A stretch of DNA of 64,000 nt from Virgisporangium aurantiacum (GCF_016863635.1 NZ_BOPG01000017.1:62001-126000); one strand, 5' to 3'. Numbered from the stretch's first letter, positions 8,527 through 20,778 are shown. The notes: generated from the sequence alone by a model not told the origin. Made by a program: numbers and translations.

Positions 8527-8575
8527 TACATTGGCCCGTAGAAGTGCCAATCGAACCCAAGATGATTGGGCCAAT
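8527..8575. promoter_or_regulatory. Shared MFS/MocR control region with ATTGG repeats
   Basis: Around the MocR start the sequence carries three copies of an ATTGG/CCAAT element: CATTGGCCCG, GTGCCAATCG, and the palindrome ATTGGGCCAAT at 8564-8574. Repeated short elements beside a divergent MocR gene are the usual layout for that family's binding sites. The last copy lies just inside the coding frame if the GTG start at 8544 is used. Confidence 0.5.
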
Positions 8576-9987
8576 TGTGGATGTCCACATCAGCCTCGCC
8601 GGCCCCGGCGACCGCGCGTCCCGCATCTACCGGCAGATCCGGGCCGCGGTCCTCGACGGCCGCCTGCGCCCGGGCGACCGCCTGCCACCCACGCGCGACC
8701 TCGCGGCCGGCCTCGGCGTCGCGCGCAACACGGTCGCCGTCGCCTACGAACGCCTCACCGCCGAGGGGTTCCTCACCGCCCGCGTCGGCGCGGGCACGTT
8801 CGTCGGCACGGCCGCCGTGGGGGGCGGGGTCCGTCGGCCGCGCCCTGGGGTCCGTCCACAACCGATCTGGGACGCGCTGCTCTCCGACGAGAGCGCCGCT
8901 CCCGGAACGACGAACTTCGCCGTGGGCAGTCCCGATGGCACGCTGTTCCCGCTCGCGACGTGGCGCCGGCTCGTGTCCGCCGAACTCCGGGCCGCCGTTC
9001 TCCTGCCCGTCGGGTACGCCGACCCGGCCGGCGACGCCCGCCTGCGCGCGGCGATCGCCCGCTACGTCGGGGTGTCCCGGTCGGTCCGGGCGGCGGCCGA
9101 CGACGTGGTGGTCACGCAGGGCGCCCAGCAGGCGCTGGACCTGATCGGCCGGGTGCTGGTCGGGCCGGGTGACACGGTGGCCGTCGAGGAACCCGGGTAC
9201 CCGCCGGCCCGCGACCTGTTCCGGGCGCTCCGCGCGACGGTGGTCGGCGTCCCGGTCGACGCCGAGGGGCTGGTGGTCGACGCGCTTCCGCCGACCGCGC
9301 GGGTGGTGTACGTGACGCCGTCGCACCAGTTCCCGCTGGGGACGCCGATGTCGCTCGCCCGCCGGGCCGCGCTGCTGGAGTGGGCGGCCACCCGCGACGT
9401 CGCCGTCATCGAGGACGACTACGACAGCGAGTTCCGCTTCTCCGACCGTCCGCTGGAACCGCTGCAGAGCCTCGACCGCGCGGGCCGGGTCGTCTACGTG
9501 GGCACGTTCTCCAAGACCCTGCTGCCCGCACTGCGCCTCGGCTACGCGGTCGCCCCGCCGTCGCTGCTCCCGGCGCTGCGTACCGCCCGCCGCCTCACCG
9601 ACTGGCACGGCGACGTGGTGGCGCAGGCCGCGCTGGCGAGGTTCATCGACTCCGGGGAGTTGTCGCGGCACGTCCGCCGGGCCAGCCGCGTGTACGCGGA
9701 ACGGCACGCGCTGGTCACCGCCGCCCTGCACGGCGAACTGTCGGAATGGATGATTCCGGTCCCCTCCGCCGCGGGGCTTCACCTGTGCGCGCTGCGCCGC
9801 GCCGACGCTGGCGTCGACCTCGGCGACGTGGTGACCCTGGCCCGTGCGGCGGACGTCACGGTGGAACCGCTGTCGGCGTACCGGACGGGCGCAGCCCCGT
9901 CCCGAAAGGAGGACGGCCTGGTGCTCGGCTACGGCGCCGTACCCACCGACCGGATCGCGGCCGGCCTGCGCACGCTCGCGACGTGCT

Positions 9988-10016
<29 letters not shown>
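8544..10016 (+). CDS. MocR/GntR-family regulator with aminotransferase domain
   Basis: A 490-residue MocR-type regulator. It has a GntR winged helix at about residues 15-80 (DGRLRPGDRLPPTRDLAAGLGVARNTVAVAY begins this section). A fold-type I aminotransferase domain follows, with EDDYDSEFRF and the PLP lysine in TFSKTLLPALRLG. These proteins sense PLP or amino-acid derivatives and usually control a neighbouring gene; here that would be the divergent MFS transporter. GTG 8544 is the longest start and ATG 8562 is possible. Its 3' end overlaps the convergent kinase gene by 29 bases. Confidence 0.9.
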
Positions 10017-12692
<2,676 letters not shown>

Positions 12693-12696
<4 letters not shown>

Positions 12697-14726
12697 GCCG
12701 GGGCGGCCGCCTGGATCGCCGCGAGCAGTTCGTTCTCCCGGAACGGCTTGGCCAGGATGTTCACGTCGGGGGCGATGCGGTTCGGCCCGTCGAGCATCGG
12801 GTCGGCGTAGCCGGACATGAACAGCACCCGGATCGCCGGGTACCGCGCGGTGATCCGGTGGGCCACCTCGCTGCCCAGCATCCGCGGCATCACCACGTCG
12901 GTGAGGAGGCAGTCGATCTGGTCGCGGTGCTGGTCGGCGATCTCGAGCGCGGTCGGCCCGTCGGGTGCCACGAGCACCCGGTACCCGGCCCGCCGGAGGA
13001 TCCGCGCCACCACCTCGCGCACCTGCTCCTCGTCGTCGACGACGAGTATGCAACCGGGACGCCCGGTGTCGGCCCGCGGTGGTGCGGGTGGTGGCGCCGG
13101 TGCCGGGCGCGTCGCGGGCAAGATCAGGTGGACGACGGTGCCGGCGCCCGCCTCCGACTCGATCACGAGTTCGCCGCCCACCTGCACGGCGACGCCGTAC
13201 GCGGCGGCCAGCCCGAGCCCCTGCCCCTTGCCGCGCGGCTTGGTGGTGAAGAACGGTTCCACGGCATGCGTCCGCACGTCCTCCGCCATGCCGACGCCGG
13301 TGTCCCGCACGGTCAGCCGCACCTGGGCGTCGGCCGACCCGGAGGCGGAACCGGCGGCGGAACCCGAGGCACCCTCGACATTCGCCGTCTCGATGGTCAG
13401 CGTGCCGCCGTCGGGCATCGCGTCGCGGGCGTTCGCGGTGAGCTCGCCGAGAACCTGGAGCACCTGCTCCGCGTCCACCAGCGCCTCGCGCGCGTCGGAC
13501 GCGAGCCGCACGTCCACCGTCACCCCGTTGGCGACCTGTGCCGCGAGCGTCTCCGCGGCCGGGCCCACGACGGCGTTGAGGTCGACGGCGGTCGGCTGCA
13601 ACGCCGTGCGGCTACCGAACAACTGCAGCTTCCGGGACAGGCCGCGGGCCCGGTCGGCGGCCGACAGCACCTGACCGATGTCGGCCAGCGCCGTGCGCAT
13701 CGCGGTCTCGTCGAGCGTGCCCTCGGCGAGCTGGGCGGTCAGCGCCTCCTCCACGAACTCGCCGAACGACAGCATCGCGGCCAACAGATTGTTGAAGTCG
13801 TGGGCGACGCCGCCGGCGAGCCGGCGCAGGCTCTCCAACCGCTGGCTGACGCGGGCGCGGGCGTCGGCGTCCTTCCGGTGCCGCTCGGCGATCGCGCGCT
13901 GCTCCGCCTCGAGCGTCGCGGTGACGTCGTCGACGACTCCGACGGCGCCGGCCGGCGCGCCGTGGTCGTCCCGGACCAGCCGCAGCCGCGTGTTCAACCA
14001 GCGCACCTGGCCCTCCGGCCCGACGAGGCGCACCCGTTCCATGCCCTCCTGCTGCAGGTGCCGGCCGTCGAGGATCGCGGCGAGCAGTTCGGCGCGCTGG
14101 TCGGGGTGGTAGCACCGCAGCCAACCGCGTCCGCCCAACTGCTCCGGTGTCGCGAGCGCGATCTCCCGCAGCCGGTCGTTGCAGTAGGTCAGGTTGGCGT
14201 CGGTGTCCACGAGCAGGACGCCCACCGGCGCGGCCTCGGCCATCAACCGGAAGTGGCGCTGGCTGACGTTCAGCTCATGGATCTTCTCCACCATCTTGGT
14301 GTTGACGAGGCGGATGTGGGCGATGTCGCCGGCTGTGGACGTCCCGCCGCTCCGCGGCGTCCCCTCCAGCACCTCCTCCACAGCCTCCAGCAGTTCCTGT
14401 GGACCGTCGGCCTTGGACACCACCCGGCTGGCACCGCTCTCCAGCATGATCGAGTTCAGCTCGTCGGTGCTGTAGTTGCCGCTGTAGAAGATCAACGCGG
14501 TGGCGGCGGTGAGCGGGTCGCGGCGCAGCTCGGCGGCGAGCTCGTAGCCGTCCATCCCGGGCATGAGGACGTCGGTGACGATGATGTCGGGGTGCTCGCA
14601 GCGGGCCAGGGCGAGGGCCTCGCTCGCGGCGCCGGCCTCCAGCACCCGGTGGCCGCGGTAGCCCAGCAACGCGCCGACGATCTCCCGGTTGCTGGCTACG
14701 TCGTCGACCACCAGGACGGTCGCCAT
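12693..14726 (-). CDS. Hybrid kinase REC-PAS-HisKA-HATPase-REC
   Basis: A 677-residue cytoplasmic hybrid kinase. An N-terminal receiver (VLVVDDVASNRE, phospho-Asp in DIIVTDVLMPGMDG) is followed by a PAS domain near residues 160-280. HisKA has the GGVAHDFNNLLA motif typical of hybrid kinases; the HATPase has DTGVGMAEDV and KGQGLGLAAAYG. A C-terminal receiver (ILVVDDEEQ, LLTDVVMPRMLG, LAKPF) closes the protein. GGAGGAGG lies five bases before the ATG at 14726. It is translationally coupled to the downstream 902-residue kinase, so the pair may form one relay. No DNA-binding output domain is nearby. Confidence 0.9.
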
Positions 14727-14962
14727 CACGCCTCCTCCATGGCCGGTCCTCCCAGGGAACATTCTTCGCTGTCACGTCGCCGATTCCGGCTTTTCCGGCC
14801 AAATTGCTCTTCGGGCCGACCGCACGGCACCCCGGGCGCACCTCGGCCGCACCCGGTTTACCGCCCGACATGTTCGGGGAAAATTTCGACATGATCTGTC
14901 GTAACCGGGCGCGGTGGTTCGACGTGTGAGTAGAAGCCACAATCACCCAGGGAGTGATCACA

Positions 14963-15112
14963 ATGGTCGCCATCAAGCTCTACGACATCGAGACCGGTCA
15001 CGTCGAGACGCTGGTCCGGGTCACCGCCGAGAACGCCCGCCGTTGGCTGGAGAACTTCCGCACCGGCGGCATCGGCACCAACGACGTCATCTACGTGGAG
15101 CCGCTGGACTGA
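14963..15112 (+). CDS. Small conserved-looking protein, 49 residues
   Basis: ATG at 14963 follows GGGAGTGATCACA, a usable ribosome site. The 49-residue product has a compact alpha/beta look (MVAIKLYDIETGHVETLV start, IYVEPLD end) and actinobacterial codon use. Its stop overlaps the next start as TGATG, which strongly supports translation and coupling to the DinB-like gene. I do not recognise a family. Confidence 0.65.
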   Translation: MVAIKLYDIETGHVETLVRVTAENARRWLENFRTGGIGTNDVIYVEPLD

Positions 15113-15882
15113 TGCCGCGACGGATCCACGGCGAGGACCTGTCCGGCGCGGAGATCCACGCCGTCGACCTCACCCGCGCGGACATCCGCGACGTCGACCT
15201 CACCGCCGCGGAGATCCGCGACGTCGACCTCACCGGCGCCCGCCTGCGGGGTGTCCTCCTCGTCGGCGTGGAGATCGACGGCGTCATCGGGGGCCTCACC
15301 GTGAACGGGGTCGAGGTGGCGCCGCTGATCGCGGCCGAACTCGACCGCCGGCACCCGGAGCGCCGGCTCCTGCGCCCCACCACGGCCGACGGCGCCCGTG
15401 AGGCGGCGCGCGTGGTGACGTCGCTCTGGACGGAGACCGTGCACGACGCGCACGCCTACGCCACACAATCGGTATACAACGAGTGGACGCTCACGGAGAC
15501 GGTGCGGCACCTCGTCTTCGTCGTCGACGCCTGGTTCGGGCACGCCCTCCTCGGCGAGCCCGCGCCGTTCCACCCGGCCGGCCTGCCGCCGTCGTTCGTC
15601 ACCGACGGCCCGGCGTTCGGCATCGATCCCGCAGCCACCATGACCTTCGACGACGCCGTGCGCCTGCACACCGACCGGCTGAACCGGGTAAGCGCATTCC
15701 TCGCGACCGCCACCGACGAGGACCTCACCCGAACCCGCGGGCCCAACCCGTCCCCCGGCTTTCCGCCGCCCGCCGAGCGCACGGCGATCGAGTGCCTGAA
15801 CGTCCTCTTCAGCGAGGAGTGGGCGCACCACCGGTTCGCCGTGCGCGATCTGGCGGTGCTGCGGCAGACTACCCAGCCGTGA
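15112..15882 (+). CDS. DinB-like protein with N-terminal pentapeptide repeats
   Basis: A 256-residue protein. Residues 5-55 are pentapeptide-like repeats (EDLSGAEIHAVDLTRADIRD, then further DLT/ARLRG units) that would form a short beta-helix. The rest is a DinB/mycothiol-dependent-type four-helix bundle, with metal-ligand candidates in VRHLVFVVDAWFGH and EEWAHHRFAVRD. DinB-superfamily proteins bind a divalent metal and often act in thiol transfer or detoxification. The start overlaps the 49-residue gene by one base and the stop overlaps the cupin gene by four. I used the ATG at 15112 because this coupling is clear. Confidence 0.78.
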   Translation: MPRRIHGEDLSGAEIHAVDLTRADIRDVDLTAAEIRDVDLTGARLRGVLLVGVEIDGVIGGLTVNGVEVAPLIAAELDRRHPERRLLRPTTADGAREAARVVTSLWTETVHDAHAYATQSVYNEWTLTETVRHLVFVVDAWFGHALLGEPAPFHPAGLPPSFVTDGPAFGIDPAATMTFDDAVRLHTDRLNRVSAFLATATDEDLTRTRGPNPSPGFPPPAERTAIECLNVLFSEEWAHHRFAVRDLAVLRQTTQP

Positions 15883-16307
15883 CCACCAACCCCCTCGTCG
15901 ACGCGCTCGAACTGGTACCGCACCCGGAGGGCGGCTGGTTCCGCGAGACCTACCGGTCGGCCCACTCGTTCACCCCCGACGGTTACCCGGACCCGCGCAG
16001 CGCCGCCACCGCCATCTACTTCCTGCTGCACCCCGGTGAGCGGTCGCGCTGGCACGTCGTCCGGTCGGACGAGTTGTGGCTCTGGCACTCCGGCGGTCCC
16101 CTCACGTTGTCCCTCGGTGGTGCCGGCACCGACCCGGGCGAACCGCACGGGATGCTCCTCGGCCCGGACGTGACGGCCGGGCACCGGCCGCAGCTCCTGG
16201 TTCCGGGCGGCACCTGGCAGAGTGCGGAGCCCGCCGGCACCGAACCGGTGCTCGTCAGTTGCGTGGTGGCGCCGGGCTTCGACTACGCCGACTTCCAACT
16301 CCGGTAG
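15879..16307 (+). CDS. Cupin, DUF985 family
   Basis: A 142-residue single-domain cupin of the DUF985 type. Signature segments are LVPHPEGGWFRETYRS, AIYFLLHPGERSRWHVVRSDELW and the C-terminal CVVAPGFDYADFQL. Some family members bind small sugars or metals, but the physiological role is unknown. The GTG start overlaps the DinB-like stop as GTGA, so the three genes from 14963 form one operon. Confidence 0.85.
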   Translation: MTTNPLVDALELVPHPEGGWFRETYRSAHSFTPDGYPDPRSAATAIYFLLHPGERSRWHVVRSDELWLWHSGGPLTLSLGGAGTDPGEPHGMLLGPDVTAGHRPQLLVPGGTWQSAEPAGTEPVLVSCVVAPGFDYADFQLR

Positions 16308-16369
16308 CGCGGCCAGCTCCGCAAAATCGCCCACAGAGATTTCACAAACGGCGTTGCCAGCATGCCCGC

Positions 16370-16744
16370 ATGCGTATCCGGACACTGGCGGCGCTCGGCA
16401 CGACGGCCGCCGCACTCACGATCGCGCTCGCGGCACCGGCTCTGGCCGACCCGGGCACCGACACGACCGAGCGGGGCGCCAAGGTCTGCGGCCGGCTGCC
16501 CCAGATCGAGGCCCGCGCCGACAAGGTGCTCACCCGCCTGCGGGGCGACGAGAACACCAAGGGCTCGGTCGCCTACACCAGGAAGCGGGCCGAGCACGCC
16601 CGCGCCAACGGCAACACCGACCTCGCCACCGCGCTCGACAGCCGCGCCAAGGCCCGCCAGGACCTGATCACCGTGCTGCAGAAGAAGCAGGAGGGCCTGC
16701 CGAAGGCCAAGCAGTGGTGCGCCGAACACGGCTTCACGGAATGA
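16370..16744 (+). CDS. Secreted helical protein with signal peptide
   Basis: A 124-residue protein. An N-terminal signal peptide (MRIRTLAALGTTAAALTIAL to a likely cleavage after ALA) is followed by a charged, largely helical mature domain with two cysteines (in KVCGRL and QWCAEH) that could form a disulfide. No family is recognised. The stop overlaps the lipoprotein start as ATGA, and the operon continues into a two-component system, so it may be an extracytoplasmic partner of that sensor. Confidence 0.7.
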   Translation: MRIRTLAALGTTAAALTIALAAPALADPGTDTTERGAKVCGRLPQIEARADKVLTRLRGDENTKGSVAYTRKRAEHARANGNTDLATALDSRAKARQDLITVLQKKQEGLPKAKQWCAEHGFTE

Positions 16745-16944
16745 GAGTCGTCGTGGTCGTCCTGGTCGCGGCGGTCGCGCTCACCGGTTGTGGAAAACGC
16801 TTTCCCGACGACGTGGGCACGCCGCCTCCCGCGACGCCGACCAGCGTTCGGCCCGACCCGGCCGAGGTGCAGGAGATCGAGGACATCGTGAACGGCCTCG
16901 ACGGCGTCGTAGGCTCAGCCGAAGCCGACACGGGGAACGACTGA
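16741..16944 (+). CDS. Small lipoprotein
   Basis: A 67-residue protein with a short hydrophobic leader and a lipobox LTGC at residues 15-18, so the mature lipoprotein has about 50 residues. These are Pro/Thr-rich then acidic (PAEVQEIEDIVNGLDG). It overlaps the secreted protein by four bases and ends ten bases before the response regulator. Function unknown; position suggests an accessory to the adjacent sensor kinase. Confidence 0.7.
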   Translation: MRVVVVVLVAAVALTGCGKRFPDDVGTPPPATPTSVRPDPAEVQEIEDIVNGLDGVVGSAEADTGND

Positions 16945-16954
16945 CGGAGGTGCG

Positions 16955-17632
16955 ATGCCGTCCGGGACGGTGCTGATCGTCGACGACGACGCCGTGCTGC
17001 GCCGTTCCCTGGCGCGCGCCCTGCGACTGGCCGGGTTCACCACCGACGTCGCCGAGGGCGGCCGCGACGCGTTGGCCCGCATCGCCGCCGGACGGCCCGA
17101 CGTCGTCGTCCTCGACGTCTCGATGCCCGACCTCAGCGGCACCGAGGTGTGCCGCCGGCTGCGCGCCGACGGCAACGAGGTACCGGTGGTGATGCTGTCG
17201 GCGCTCGACGAGGCCGACGACCGGATCAGCGGCCTGCAGGCGGGCGCCGACGACTATCTGGTCAAGCCGTTCGTCACCGCGGAACTGGAACTGCGGCTGA
17301 AGGCGTTGCTGCGTCGGCGTCCGCCGGCGACGGGCGTGCTCCGGGTCGGCGACCTCGTCGTGGACGCCGACACGCGCACCGCCCGTCGCAACGGCACCGA
17401 ACTCGACCTGACCCGGCGCGAGTTCGACCTCCTGGAGGTGCTCGCCCGTAACCAGGGCGTGGTGCTCAGCCGCGACCGGCTGCTCGAACTGGTGTGGGGC
17501 TACGACTTCGACGTCGGCACCAACGCCGTCGACACGTTCGTCAGCTACCTGCGGCGCAAGACCGAGGCCGGCGGCGCGAGCCGGCTGATCCACACGGTGC
17601 GCGGCATCGGCTTCCTCATGCGGCCCCGATGA
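16955..17632 (+). CDS. OmpR/PhoB-family response regulator
   Basis: A 225-residue response regulator. The receiver has the acidic pair in VLIVDDDAV, the phospho-Asp in VVVLDVSMPD and the switch Lys in YLVKPF. A C-terminal OmpR-type winged helix follows (LTRREFDLLEVLARNQG, then GYDFDVGTNAVDTFVSYLRR). GGAGG four bases before the ATG at 16955 sets the start. Coupled to the sensor kinase by an ATGA overlap. Confidence 0.93.
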   Translation: MPSGTVLIVDDDAVLRRSLARALRLAGFTTDVAEGGRDALARIAAGRPDVVVLDVSMPDLSGTEVCRRLRADGNEVPVVMLSALDEADDRISGLQAGADDYLVKPFVTAELELRLKALLRRRPPATGVLRVGDLVVDADTRTARRNGTELDLTRREFDLLEVLARNQGVVLSRDRLLELVWGYDFDVGTNAVDTFVSYLRRKTEAGGASRLIHTVRGIGFLMRPR

Positions 17633-18966
17633 GGCTCGCCACCCGGTTCGCGCTCGCCTGCGCGGCCACCGTCGCGGTGCTGGTTCTGTTGGCGGGGCTG
17701 GGTTTCCTGCGCCTGGCGCGGTCCGACATCGTCGGCGAGCTCGACGCGCAACTGCGCACCCAGTCGCTGCGGGTGCGACCGCAGGCGGTGCGGGTGCTCA
17801 ACAGGCCCGGTCCGCCGCAACGGCCGGAGAACGGCTTCAACGTGCCGGGCGGGATCGCCGTGTACGGCAACGGCGGATGGATGACCGTCGGCGACCACCC
17901 ACCGGTCGACCGGCTCCCCACGAAGCGCACCGGCGTGCAGACGGTCGTCGGCGGCGGCCAGCGGTGGCGGGCGATCGCGGTCAACATCGCCTCGTCCGAC
18001 GGCGTGGGCGGGCGGCTGTGGGTGTTCGCGCCGCCCGGCGAGCCGCAGCGTCAACTCGACCGGTTGCGGTTACGGGTCGGCGTGGTCACCGGGTTGGCGG
18101 TCGTGGTGGCCGGGCTCGTCGGGTGGCTCGTCGGCCGGGCCGCGACCCGTCCGCTGCGACGGCTGCAGAACCGATTGGCGGCACTGTCCGGGCGGCCGGC
18201 GCTGCGGGTCGGCGGCGACTCCGGCGTGCCCGAGATCGACGAGGTGGCCGCGGTCGTCGACAGCACCCTCGACCGCTACGACGCGCAGGTCGCGCTGACC
18301 ACCCAGGCGCTGCAGGCGGCCCGGTCGTTCGCGGCCACCGCCGCGCACGAGCTGCGGACCCCGCTCGCCGGCATCGGCACGAATCTCGAGGTGTTGCACC
18401 GGCACGACGACATCGACCCGGCCGAGCGCGCCGAGATCCTCGGCGACCTGATCGCCGAGCACCGGCGCGCGGTCGGCCTGCTGGCGATGCTGCGGATCCT
18501 GGCGCAGGGCGAACTGGTGACGCCGGCGCAGTTCGAGCGCGTCGACCTCGCCGAACTGGTCGACGGCGCGGTCGACGCCGCCCGCCGCCGCCACCCCGAC
18601 GCGACGTTCACCGCCACCGGCCCGGCCGCCCTCCCGGTGACCGGCTGGCCCGACGGCCTGCGCTGCGTCCTGGACAACCTGCTCGACAACGCCGCGGTGC
18701 ACGGCGCCGACCGGGCCGGGAGGTCGACCGTGCGGGTCACGCTCGACGACGGCGTGACCCTCACGGTCGAGGACGGCGGCCCCGGCGTCCCGCCCGAGCT
18801 GCGGCCCGCGGTGTTCCAGCGGTTCACGAAGTCGCCCGGCAGCCCCGGTTCCGGGCTCGGGCTGACGCTCGTCGCGCAGCAGGTGTCGCTGCACGGCGGC
18901 ACGATCGAGATCGGACCGCCGCCCGGCGGCCGGTTCACCGTCCGGCTGCTTCAGAGTCCGATGTAA
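17629..18966 (+). CDS. Membrane sensor histidine kinase
   Basis: A 445-residue kinase with transmembrane helices at about residues 5-28 and 147-168, bounding an extracytoplasmic sensor of roughly 115 residues. A HAMP-like linker follows, then HisKA with AATAAHELRTPLAG, then HATPase (LDNLLDNAAVHG, VEDGGPGVP, GSGLGLTLV). It is the cognate partner of the regulator just upstream. The stop overlaps the convergent TetR gene by 16 bases. Confidence 0.92.
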   Translation: MRLATRFALACAATVAVLVLLAGLGFLRLARSDIVGELDAQLRTQSLRVRPQAVRVLNRPGPPQRPENGFNVPGGIAVYGNGGWMTVGDHPPVDRLPTKRTGVQTVVGGGQRWRAIAVNIASSDGVGGRLWVFAPPGEPQRQLDRLRLRVGVVTGLAVVVAGLVGWLVGRAATRPLRRLQNRLAALSGRPALRVGGDSGVPEIDEVAAVVDSTLDRYDAQVALTTQALQAARSFAATAAHELRTPLAGIGTNLEVLHRHDDIDPAERAEILGDLIAEHRRAVGLLAMLRILAQGELVTPAQFERVDLAELVDGAVDAARRRHPDATFTATGPAALPVTGWPDGLRCVLDNLLDNAAVHGADRAGRSTVRVTLDDGVTLTVEDGGPGVPPELRPAVFQRFTKSPGSPGSGLGLTLVAQQVSLHGGTIEIGPPPGGRFTVRLLQSPM

Positions 18967-19679
18967 TCCGCCTGCGCCCGCATCTGGTGCTCGAAGAACG
19001 CGGCCTTGTCGCCGACCGCGTTCTCCAACTGGCCGAACAGCTCGAAGCTCACCGTGCCGAACAGCTGCACCCACGCGCCCATGCCCCGGCTCACGGCCGC
19101 GGGCGGCGCGGCGGGACAGAGCGCGGCGGTGATCTCGGCGAGGTTCCCGCCCACCGGGTCGGGCAGCGGCTGCCCGGCGTCGGCGTCGAACCGGCCGCGC
19201 AGCGCGGCGTCCTGCAGGATCCCGCCGAGGACGCGGACCGCGCGGGTCGCCGCCGGAACGGTGTCCTGCGGAGCCCGGTAACCGGGGACTGGGCTGCCGT
19301 AGATGAGCGCGTACTCGTGCGGCGCCGCCAGCGCCCAGTCGCGCACGGCGTGGCACGTGGCCATCCAGCGCGCGCTGAGCGCGTCCCACTCGAAGGCGCC
19401 CGACGCCGCGGCCCGTTCCGCGGCCTCGACCACGCCCCGGTCGGCCGCCTCCACCGCCGAGCCGAGCGAGTTGTAGGCGTCGAGGATCAGCGCGGTCAGC
19501 AGGTCGTCGCGGCTGGCGAAGTAGCGGTAGATCGCCGACGACACCACGCCGAGGTCGCGGGCGACCGCGCGCAGCGACAGGTTCGCGCCGTCGGTGGCCA
19601 GGTGACGCCGCGCGATCGTCTTGATCTCGTCGGTCGTCTGTGCACGGGCCCGGGCCCGGATTCCGCTCATGGCAGCCAT
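18951..19679 (-). CDS. TetR-family regulator
   Basis: A 242-residue TetR/AcrR protein. The HTH is near residues 15-60 (LSLRAVARDLGVVSSAIYRYFASRDDLL) and the ligand domain is of the WHG-containing TetR_C type. It is divergent from the NAD-dependent reductase, and the intervening DNA carries three similar palindromes, so it probably represses both itself and the reductase. I start at MAAMSG (19679); MSGIRA (19670) is equally possible. In-frame sequence farther upstream crosses the operators and is unlikely to be translated. Confidence 0.88.
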   Translation of the reverse strand: MAAMSGIRARARAQTTDEIKTIARRHLATDGANLSLRAVARDLGVVSSAIYRYFASRDDLLTALILDAYNSLGSAVEAADRGVVEAAERAAASGAFEWDALSARWMATCHAVRDWALAAPHEYALIYGSPVPGYRAPQDTVPAATRAVRVLGGILQDAALRGRFDADAGQPLPDPVGGNLAEITAALCPAAPPAAVSRGMGAWVQLFGTVSFELFGQLENAVGDKAAFFEHQMRAQADYIGL

Positions 19680-19703
19680 GGTTGCACAGGTCAGCGCAAA
19701 GCG

Positions 19704-19770
19704 AGAGCACTGCTCTTGACAATTCTCCGGCAATGCGAGAGCGTTGTTCTCAACAGAGAGCAGTGCTCTC
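19704..19770. promoter_or_regulatory. Three TetR-type operators in divergent promoter
   Basis: Palindromes AGAGCACTGCTCT (19704-19716) and GAGAGCAGTGCTCTC (19756-19770) are perfect. GAGAGCGTTGTTCTC (19737-19751) is an imperfect copy between them. A TTGACA hexamer overlaps the first site at 19716-19721 on the plus strand. The sites lie between the TetR gene and the reductase it faces, the usual place for TetR autoregulation. Confidence 0.75.
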
Positions 19771-19815
19771 ATTTGGCCGGAGAACACCGTGCAGGAGAAC
19801 ACCAAGGAGGACGCC

Positions 19816-20730
19816 ATGCACGTCATCGTCGGAGCCGGGGTCATCGGATCCACCACCGCCGTCCAGCTCGCCGAGGCGGGCGAGAAGGTCCGGATCGTCA
19901 CGCGCAGCGGGTCGGGCCCGGACCACCCGAACATCGAGCGGGTCTCGGCCGACGCCGGCGACGCGGCGGCGCTCAGCCGCCTCAGCGAGGGCGCCGTGGC
20001 GATCTACAACTGCGCCAACCCGCCGTACAACACCTGGCCGACCGACTGGCCGCCGCTCGCCGCGTCGATGCTGGCCGCGGCCGAGAGCAGCGGCGCCCCG
20101 CTGGTCATCACCGGCAACCTGTACGTCTACGGGCCGGTCGACCGGCCGATGACGCCGGACATGCCGCTCGCCGCGCCCACCGTCAAGGGCCGGGTGCGGG
20201 TGAAGCTGTGGGAGGACGCGCTGGCGGCTTACCGCGCCGGCCGGATCTCCGGCGTCACCGAGGTGCGCGCGTCCGACTTCATCAGCCCGAAGCACTCGGC
20301 GCTGGAGTTCGTCATCCCCGCGCTCAAGGCCGGCCGCACGGCCTGGTTGCCGGGCCCGCTCGACATGCCGCACACGTTCACCTACACCGGCGACGTCGCC
20401 CGCGCGCTGATCGCCCTCGGCCGCGACGAGCGCGCCTGGGGCCGGGCCTGGCACGTGCCGTCGACCGCGCCGGTCACCATGCGCGAACTGGTCCGCCGGA
20501 CCGCGCGGGTCGGCGGCTTCGCGGAGCCGACGGTGCGCGGCATCCCGGGTCCGGTGATGTACGCGAGCGGCTGGTTCAACGCGTTCGCGAAGGAGATGCG
20601 CGAGATGAGCTACCAGTTCGACCGGCCGTTCATCCTCGACTCGTCGGAGACCGAGGCCGTGTTCGGCCTGCGTCCCACCGGTCTCGACGAGGCCCTGGCC
20701 GCGACGATCCGGGAACCCGTCGCCGCATGA
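19816..20730 (+). CDS. NAD-dependent epimerase/reductase, atypical extended SDR
   Basis: A 304-residue Rossmann-fold protein that starts with the nucleotide-binding motif HVIVGAGVIGSTTAVQL and contains GNLYVYGPVDRP, typical of extended/atypical short-chain dehydrogenases. The catalytic Tyr-x-x-x-Lys is not evident (KGRVRVKLWEDAL stands there), so it may bind NAD(P) without classical SDR chemistry. AAGGAGG five bases before the ATG at 19816 decides the start. Probably derepressed when the divergent TetR regulator binds its ligand. Substrate unknown. Confidence 0.85.
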   Translation: MHVIVGAGVIGSTTAVQLAEAGEKVRIVTRSGSGPDHPNIERVSADAGDAAALSRLSEGAVAIYNCANPPYNTWPTDWPPLAASMLAAAESSGAPLVITGNLYVYGPVDRPMTPDMPLAAPTVKGRVRVKLWEDALAAYRAGRISGVTEVRASDFISPKHSALEFVIPALKAGRTAWLPGPLDMPHTFTYTGDVARALIALGRDERAWGRAWHVPSTAPVTMRELVRRTARVGGFAEPTVRGIPGPVMYASGWFNAFAKEMREMSYQFDRPFILDSSETEAVFGLRPTGLDEALAATIREPVAA

Positions 20731-20748
20731 GCGCCGGGAACAGCGCGA

Positions 20749-20778
20749 CCGCGACCGCCCGGGATCAGGCGGTCGCGG
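20749..20778. terminator. Bidirectional terminator-like hairpin
   Basis: CCGCGACCGCC (20749-20759) pairs perfectly with 20768-20778 around an eight-base loop. It lies between the convergent reductase and TPR genes and overlaps the last codons of the TPR gene. No T-run, as is common in high-GC actinobacteria. Confidence 0.7.
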
